From assembly GCA_025345505.1 (NCBI GenBank), contig JANVCC010000030.1, positions 8,463,119-8,527,118 of the forward strand: a DNA stretch of 64,000 nt. Direction: 5' to 3'. The DNA is from Todiramphus chloris collaris (taxonomy: Eukaryota; Chordata; Aves; Coraciiformes; Alcedinidae). Below are positions 52,401-61,400 of the stretch, piece by piece; position 1 is the stretch's first letter, and each line of letters starts with the position of its first letter. The position numbers and the translations under genes were made by a program. The notes below the pieces were generated by a model. That model ran no database searches. It worked only from the letters and a program-made list of their open reading frames with translations, and was not told the DNA's origin.

Positions 52401-55400
52401 AGGAAGGAATCTACAAATTATGTAATAAGTCTTTTAGCTTTGCTACCACTAACCAATAGACTTAACTTTTTTTTTTCCTAAAGTGGAAGGTGAGACTAAA
52501 GCCCATTTTTAAATGCTGCTCGATAGCATAGTCTAATTTACCTAACTAAAATCCACCTTATCCACTCTATCACCTTCTGCTAGTCATGCAATTTATTTCT
52601 GGAGAGACTAAAATAGTAACATCTGCATTATAAATAAACTAGACAGAACTACAGCATCATTGTAGCTACACAAACAAAGCACAGTCGTTAAACCTCTGCC
52701 ATCCAGGCCTGCCTCAGGGACTTACCAGTCCCAGCAGAAAACTCCACAGAAGGAAATGAAGCTTCACATCAAGTTAATACTTTCACATACTTCACATCAA
52801 ATACTTTCTACTCCTTCCCCCTGGCCCCAGTCTCCAATAAGATCCTAAACAAGTTTACCAGTTTCTTAGTAGTTGTTTGTTTTGTGGTTTTTTTGGTTTT
52901 TGTTTTGGTTTTTTTTTTTTTCCTCCAAAAAGCATTCTGTAATCCTTTTTTCTTGGGTACAGTGACTCAGCCTGATTTCTCACAGTCCACAGTGCTGACT
53001 TAATGTCTCTTTCCATTTTTTACAGTTACTGTCTTACTAAAGTCTGATGGTAACTGGACACAAGCCATCCTCAAAGATCATCAGTTCTCCAGAGCTCATT
53101 TCCATCTATCGCCTGAGGCTTTCTGTCCTTTTCCTGCCCTGAAGCCCTTTCCCATCATTGTGTCTTTCTGCTGCCTCTCTCTCACCCATCTCTATGGACA
53201 CTATGAATAAAGGTTCATCTGCACATGGCTCCTATAAGGAAATGCATTTTTGGACTGAATCTTTTCTACTATAAATCATAAACTCACCCTCTGAAAGGAA
53301 GTCCCAATTGCAGAAAAAAAAAAAGAAAACAGACTCTACCTAAGCAGGTACTCTACCTATCCTTGGGGAGTTCTAAAGACTTTGAAAGCTAGTGCAGATT
53401 TGAACTAGTGTTAGGAAGTCTTCCTACAAGAGAAGTGTTGGATTCGAAACCTCCCTTCGTACCAACACTGCTATGGGAGGCTCTCTGATCCTTCCATAAA
53501 TAGTCCTGCAAAAGATGAGCATGAAGACTGAAACTTACAGCTCTTAACAGAGATACAGGTTTTACAAAATACCTTCTCCTCCCTTGCCTTCCTGGCCAAC
53601 ATCTGCATGTTCCACAAACTATCACTCATCTCTTTGCTCCCTATCACTGCCTTATTACCCTTCCTCTTCCTGCTAGTACTTTTTCTGTACTTAGTGAGTC
53701 CAGCTACCTCTAGTCTCGGGTCATCTCACACAAACACACCAAAGCCACAACATACAGCCCCACAAGACACAAAAATTAGCATCTTTCTGCTGCCAAGTAG
53801 GAGAACTCCTATCTCTTTCCTCCACCTCCAAATGTCCAGTGTCACTGTGTACTCAGTGCCAGCTCCAGAGCTCAGTTTAATCAGTTCACAATTGAACTCA
53901 CTTGGAAAGGCAGAAAACAGACTTAGCTTTGTTGCTGGATAATATTTTACAATGCTATGAGCTAAACCAGCTCACAGAAAGACCCGTGGGACCCGGTGCA
54001 AGACAAGGATAACACATGGCGAGGAAGCAGCAAGAGGGAAAAAGTACTGGAAAAGAGAAGAGGAAGCACAACCATCTTTTTTTCAGCTGCCATTGCCCAC
54101 TACACTAGTTCACTTGCCTTGAATCTGTAGCCCCAGAGCAGTTATTCTTGATGTGCTTAGCAGTGGAGGTTGCTGCTCCTACTCCAGACCAGGTGGGAGG
54201 GCTCATGTACCAAACGCTTGTCAGTTTTTCCAGTTGGTCTACTAAGAGATCTTATCTCTCCCTGCAAACTGTACCCTGAATATGTCCTTAGGTAATCAGA
54301 CTAACTCTGGAGAGTGAATTTAGCTGTGCTGCATGGTTCTGGTTAGTCTCTAAATTGCTCATGGTCCCCACCCAAGCTATTACTACACATTACTTCATGC
54401 AGTTCTCCTCAAGGGAGTGAAAAAGCATGTTCCAGATATTAACCTCATCTATGTACTTTAACCTGTCACCAGAAAACATGAAAACAAAATGTGCTACAAT
54501 ATACTCTGGAGCAGTTTTAATAGCTGTTTCTTAGGAAACAGCTGCACCATTCAATTTCAACTTTTTCACTTCCTCAGTGAGAGTCAGTGATTGACTCTGT
54601 GAGAGTCACCGATTTAAATACAGATGAAGCTCAAGATGAGCTGATTTCAGCATATTGTAACCCCCGTAAATCTGGGGTGGCTACATGCCCATTTGGTGTC
54701 CCAACAAATTACTCCAGTTTTTTGCCAATTGTCCCAGAAAGCGAGTACAGCAGCTGAGATGTCCCAAGAAACAGAGCCATGGGTACAATTTCCATTTCTT
54801 AGGCTACATATCCATGATCTTAAGAGTCTAAATGATTCTGTGATCTCCTTTGGCCACAGCCCAGAGATAGCAGGAAACAGCACAAAAAACCACCTTGTGA
54901 TGGTAAAAATCACAAACGACAAAGCCAGGTAGGCTGATCTACGCACAGATTTGTACAGTAGAGAGCACAACCCACTAAATACAGCAGAATGTTGTGGTTG
55001 TTTCACATGCAAGAAGAGACATTCAGGGCAGTCACATACATGGAGTTTTTCCTACCAAAACCACAGAAAATATTTACTAGTCTTACACTACCTCTCCCTA
55101 TTATTAAATCACTGCCCTTGCTGTTAATTTTTTCCCCTTGTTTACGAAGACATTTTAACTCTGCAATCTAAGCCTAGAAGGTTTATTTTTAAACCTGCTG
55201 GTATCCTGCTGCAAATAACTTTCTGCAAATAGACACGCCTAGAGGGGACACAGTTTGATTCTGTGATCCAATAAAAAACACAAAGCAACAGAAAAAGAAA
55301 AAAGAAACACTAAGCATTCAAACCTGGGCCTGCTGGAATGACTTCAGCCTCCTCTTGAATCGAGACGGAAGAACGAAGTCACAGCCCTTCGCAAGGAATG

Positions 55401-58400
55401 CTAGCTCCCCTCCTAAGTCTGGGTCCCTCCGCAGAGAGCTCTCCTTGATCATCATCCTGGTCAGCTCCCAAGCAGATGTTGCCCTTTCCAGAAGGGGCAC
55501 AGGGACTCTGCAGGAGACCACGTCAAGACCAATACGTTGCTTTCTTGGTTCTGATTTTTACAGGCAAAAAATGTCAAATGGCTTCAACATACTATGTCTT
55601 CTCTCACTTCACAAGGACAACATCCAGAGATTTTTATCTCACTCCTGAAGCCAAAGCTCCCTTTTTAAAAACTTATATTCAAAGTATCTTTCAGTACCAC
55701 GAGGATCTTCTGCCTTCTTGTAATACTTTAATTGAGAAACATGATCTACAACAGAATCTATTTCCCTGCTGGCTACATGACAGACAATCTGTCCTTGGCC
55801 TGTAATAGGCCAGGGGTGATATGGGAAAGGAAGCACCCACCACCACTACCAAGAGCGCTAAAATTAGATGCACTACAGAAGTGGCTAAATATACCATCTT
55901 CCCCAATAGTTTCTACTTTATGTGCTTCAGTTCTGAAATCTGAGGTGCAAACTTGCATTGGACTCAGCTAGAGTTAAACCACATGCTCTCAAACAAGGCC
56001 CATGCATATACAGTGCTAGTGGTTTGAGGTCCCTGCTTCTGAGGTGATGAAGCAGATCAGCCTTAGTTCCCACTCTAGACCAAAGGCTGTAATTTTAAAG
56101 ACACATCAATTTTTCCTTCTTGCTTGGAAAAAGCAAATCGAGTTCTTTAAGGCCAAGTAAGCACATAAGGATGATCTTGGATAAAGAGCTCAGACATTCT
56201 AAAGTAGTTCATAAGAAATGGTTTCATAAAGACACCAAAATGCATAATTATTTGAATTCACTGTTCCCGTAACTCTCACAAGGCAAAGCAGTTCTCAGGG
56301 GACAGTAGTCTACTCTTTCTCTAGTTCTACATAACCTTGAACAAGTAGACTTCATATTCTTGCTCAGACTTTGTCTAGGCTTGTTAATAGTGTGGTTCTC
56401 CCTCTTCTGGCATGACAGTGCTGCTGAACAAGGGCCTCAACCCAGTTCTTCTTCCACAACACTAACAAAAACCTAGTCCCACAGCCTGCTTTCCCCACCT
56501 GACTTTAAAAGTCCTAACTACATTGCCATCTTATTTACTAAGCTTTGTAACACATTTCTAGCTAGTAGGGCTTGCTTTTATCAGGATACTGAATTTGAAA
56601 TGAAAAGGTCTCATTGGGGCTCACGAACAGAAAGCTTTTATTGGACACATGCTTCTGATGTCCTTTTCCCAGTTTCCTGTAGAAGGCCCAAAGTTAATTC
56701 AAATATAGTATCACTGACGGTGACTGGACTACAGATAGACACAGAAACAGCATATCCAAAAGGTTGCTTTTACAGATTTGCTCTTGTTGCAGTTAAACAG
56801 GCTAGTTATTAAAGGAGAGAGACTCCCAGCTGACATTGACAAAAGGACTTAATTTCTTCACAAACCTGTATCAAGTATAAGATCCGAGTTTATTTTCTCT
56901 CCTGTTGTTTCTCAATCATGAGGCTATGGTACCACAACCTGAGCTGTGGAATCCATTTCTTTATGAAACATGATTTGAACAAGAATGTAGCATAGTTTGA
57001 GTCCCTTGAGGTCCCTGTAGTTAAGTCCGAACTCTGCAGCCTCAGAACTGGAAAAGCTCTGAAGTCCAGGTGTTTATTCACAGCTAAAAGTCTGAAGAAT
57101 CAGAAGGTTGTCATGAGTGACAACAGCCGTGCCCCATAAATGGATATGAAGTCTAACAGAGGGGTAGGATGAGGATGGGAATGAGACAAGGAGCCCCAGA
57201 AACCAAAAAGGCAGGCAGGAATGTTTTTACTGGCATTGCCACCAAGCGATTGATACACAGATCCATATGCATCAGTTTGGGAATAAATTTTGCTGTTCTT
57301 ACTCTGACAGTTTTTTTCCTAAACATTAAGGCAATGCCTAAAGAGCCCATGAGGTTCCACGGTACTGGGAGGAGCCCTCTCATATAGCAGCATGTCAGAA
57401 GGTGATTTATTTTAAATCTGTGGCAAGTGTACTTCATCTTCAATTGAACTCTCACCCTGCTTACAGACTACAGAGAAAACGTAGTCCAAAGAACCTCTCA
57501 TATCTACTGCCACATGGAGACCAGCTACAGTGGGCTGTAAAAGACACAGGCATGAAAGAGACATACTAATCTAGCCACCACTTGAAAACAAGCTAACAAA
57601 ACAACCACATTTTTCATTTGCAGATTAACCAGTCATAAAATATCCTGACAGTTTGGGGCTTTTTGCACTGATAACCTGGAGGCAAGACTTGCTGTGTCTG
57701 AATTCCAGGTTTTTTGCACTACAGCAGGTTCTTAGCATGGTACTTCCAATCCTCAAAACACACAAGGTGGGTACAGGTACCAACTTTGAAATGCACAGCA
57801 GACAAATCCAGTACAAAGAGCCTACAGATCACCTGAGCAAGCTGCACTCAAATTTAGAAATTCCTCTCTGCTACAAGTGACCCAGTTTCAAGTGTGAAGG
57901 TAAGAATCTCACCTGTGCCCAAAGCTGGAGGCTTAGTCCTAGGAGATTGGAATGACTTAATCATCACAGGACATAGCTGTACCCCAAAGCCTGGCTGCAG
58001 CAGTTGAAAGCACTCTGCATAGAAGGGCACCAGCTTCAACCGTTTGCAGAACAGATTAAACTTCTCCAGCAACACCATGATTTCCGCTTGGTTTTAGAGT
58101 CAGTGAGGCTGAAAAACTCAATGTATATCCCTAGGCTTTGCTTTACCTACCTTTATGTGTCTACTTCAAGATAGATCAACTTCACACAAGCAGAGGCTAT
58201 ACCTGCCCGGATTACAAAGGTGCCTATGTGCCATGAACATGTCCTGAAGTGTTTCGTACCAGGTCTTCTAATCATAGAATACCCTGTTGGAAGCGATCTC
58301 ATGGATCGTCTGGTCCAGTGTTGCCTTCTTTAATTTAACCTGATTTTTTTTTCCCTGTCATCTTCAATTGTGATATACTTTAAGATTCCTTACTATTTTC

Positions 58401-61400
58401 ATTTATTTCAAGAACTATTTCCAAACAGTGGGGGCAAAAAAAAAAATTGCCATTTTTACCCTTCTAAACCTACATTTTTACCCTTCTAAACCTACATTTT
58501 TACCCTTCTAAACCTACATAGGTTTATAAGTAATTAATAATTGCTGTTTGAAGAGTGCAGGTTGTGTGCATAGCTTGACAGGTATTATCAATATCTGATC
58601 AAAACTATTTGTAACACATACGTAAGATGAAAGTTGAATTTCCAGAACACCAAAAAGCTTTACAATATATTTTGGATGTATTTTGAGAAAATGTGGTTAT
58701 TACAAAGTTAAAATCACTGTGATGTTATAGAAGACACTTTTTATGGTTAATCACCCCACACAAGACCCTTCATAAGCATATCATTGGACTTACAAAACAC
58801 AGAAATACACAGAATTGTGAACTGGCAGATCAACCTTACTGACAGGTCAACCTTAACTTCATATGATTATGAAACAATTCCACTCAGACATCTTTGGGCA
58901 TTCAACAGACATTCTGATACAAAATAAAGCAGGGTATGCGACCTCAGGACAACGTTTTAGAGCACAGTGAGTATGGAACACTTCTGGGAGTCTCAGCAAT
59001 ACCCACCCCAGCAGCCATTCACGGAGGCAGGACTGGAGAGAGGCAGCAGCAGGGAATGGCCTCTGGATACTTGTTTCAGGGCTCTACCACCCGAGTTACA
59101 ATGTGGTTACACAAAGTGGTCTGAAACCATTTATCAACCTTCCAAACTGAAACCCTTTGCTCACAGATCCACAGTCCCTATCCAGAAACAACTCTATTGC
59201 CTGTGATCTCAGTATGAGCAATTCCATTTACTCATCTGTCAGAAAGCAAACATAACTAAAATTTATATCCTGTATACAAACCTCATAGCATAAAGAAAAA
59301 TTCAGAACCAGGAAGCAGAGACATGGGCGAGATAAAGGGGAGGCAGTAATGCTCTTTCTGGCTCACTACACAATGAGTAATCCTTTTGAGAAGGGACACC
59401 CAACAGAGGATGGACACAAAAATAACCCCAAAACAAACAAGAAAAACCCCTCACAAAACAGTCTCTTTGTACCAATCCTGGACATGGTCTCTGCCCCAAG
59501 TCCTACTCATGTGTTTTAAGAGCCATTGGATAAAGTTTGAGAATATTTTTGGGAGCAAAGTCCTGCACTTCTCGAACTCTATTCTGAAAACAGAAGGACT
59601 AAGTTTCTTACAAATTCTTCTAGGATACTTTCACTAAAGGACCAAGTATTCCACAAGCATTAACTAAATTTAAATACTTTATCAAATTAGCCATCCTGTA
59701 CAGGTGGCAGACCAATGGCACAAAGAGGTTAAGGTCAAAAACATCCACCAGTGACTGTTCCAAGGACTTTGCATACAGTAACATTTTATTCAAAAGGTAA
59801 CTCTACCTTCCAAAAAAGCCCCTGACACCCAGCACTTCTACAGATCAGGTCAGAGAATCCCAACAGCCCCATCTCCACCTTCTTCACTATGCACTGGTTC
59901 TAGTTTCCCCCATTTCCCTCACATCTGCCAGTTCATCCAGGATGCATTACTGCCCTCCTATCTAGAGACAAAAATATAGATAAATATTTGGGTTTTTTTC
60001 CAAACAGCTAAACTGTTTTCACTGAACTATTTATTTCAAAAAGAGCATATTAAAAAAACAACAGCTTAAGACAGGCACACAGAACAGGAAATTTTAAAAC
60101 AAATAGTTGGAGTTTTAGAGATAAGCAACGGAAAACTGGATCTCAGAATGGGAAATGTTGGACAGTCTGAAAGTATGCAACGCTTCCTGGCCTGCCCAAA
60201 AGAAGCGTGATGCGCTCATTATGTGCTCTGTAAAATTGATGGACTTGCTTAAGCATTCATTTCCTAGTTTCTAAATATTTTGGTTTTGAAAATGAAGAAG
60301 CAAGTAATTCTATTGTTCTCTGTGGACAATCATAATTGGTTTTATGATAAGTGAAAGTCTGTTGCCAATATAAGTTAGCACAGATTTCAACACACATAGG
60401 CCAACTGAGACAGCAAACAGTCTGGTCTGAAGTGGCTCTCCCTTTCCTTTATCATTGCTTAGGATTTGAGGGATATTAAAACTGTCACAACCTTCATAAC
60501 TGAAAGCTTCACACTGTTTTCATCACATTAGTTCTCTGGGGCTTTTGTGTGTGCATGCAACTATTTGATAACAGTTTTATGAGCCCTAAGAAAATAAAAC
60601 AAATACTTCACATATTATTCATTCACCATTCATACATGTGCACTACTGAATCAGAATCCACACAGAGCTCCAGCCAGATCCAGAGTTATCCAGGAACACG
60701 GATGCATTCCCTAGATGCTATACATCCCTCCCTAGAGAGGGCCTCATGTTCACAGGCAAGCGCATGGCCACATCTATACTATAAATGACAGCAAACTGCA
60801 GAGTGAAGCATAGAAACAGCAGTTCACATGATTTTTGGCCACTCTGATGTGGGCTAACTCTCTGTGAAGGGTACCAGCTCCATCCACACTGCACATTGCT
60901 CAGCCCAGGACCCCTCCAGCTCCTCTATGTCCCCAAGACTCTTATTCTCACTTGTGATCTTCAGTTCTAGACAGCTACACAACGCAAGGGTTGTGCTGCT
61001 GCACAGAACTCCTGTAGTAGGGGTGCATGTTATATGCCCACAAAAGGCAGCCTGGGAGTAAAGTCACACACAGGCTAGGTGGGCAGTTCGGGAAACAAGC
61101 TGGTAAGGGACCAGGCTGATAAGCTATTTGACAGTATAAATGCATCCAGTTTTCAAGTATTATAGAAAAATTGACAAAGTCAGTGGCACGCTTAATCACA
61201 TTTTTGTTTGAAGTTCATAAGTTAAAAAATTGTAAATTAATTTATAAGGCAAGAATAGCTCTTAGAGCTTTCAGAGACACTTCATTCTACACTCTTTGAG
61301 GGAAAAGGCTCTTTCACTTGCAAAGCTATCAGACAAGGTTATGCTCACCATACCATTTTCTGTAAGCAAAAGTGCCCAGAGAAACATCATAAACACTTGG

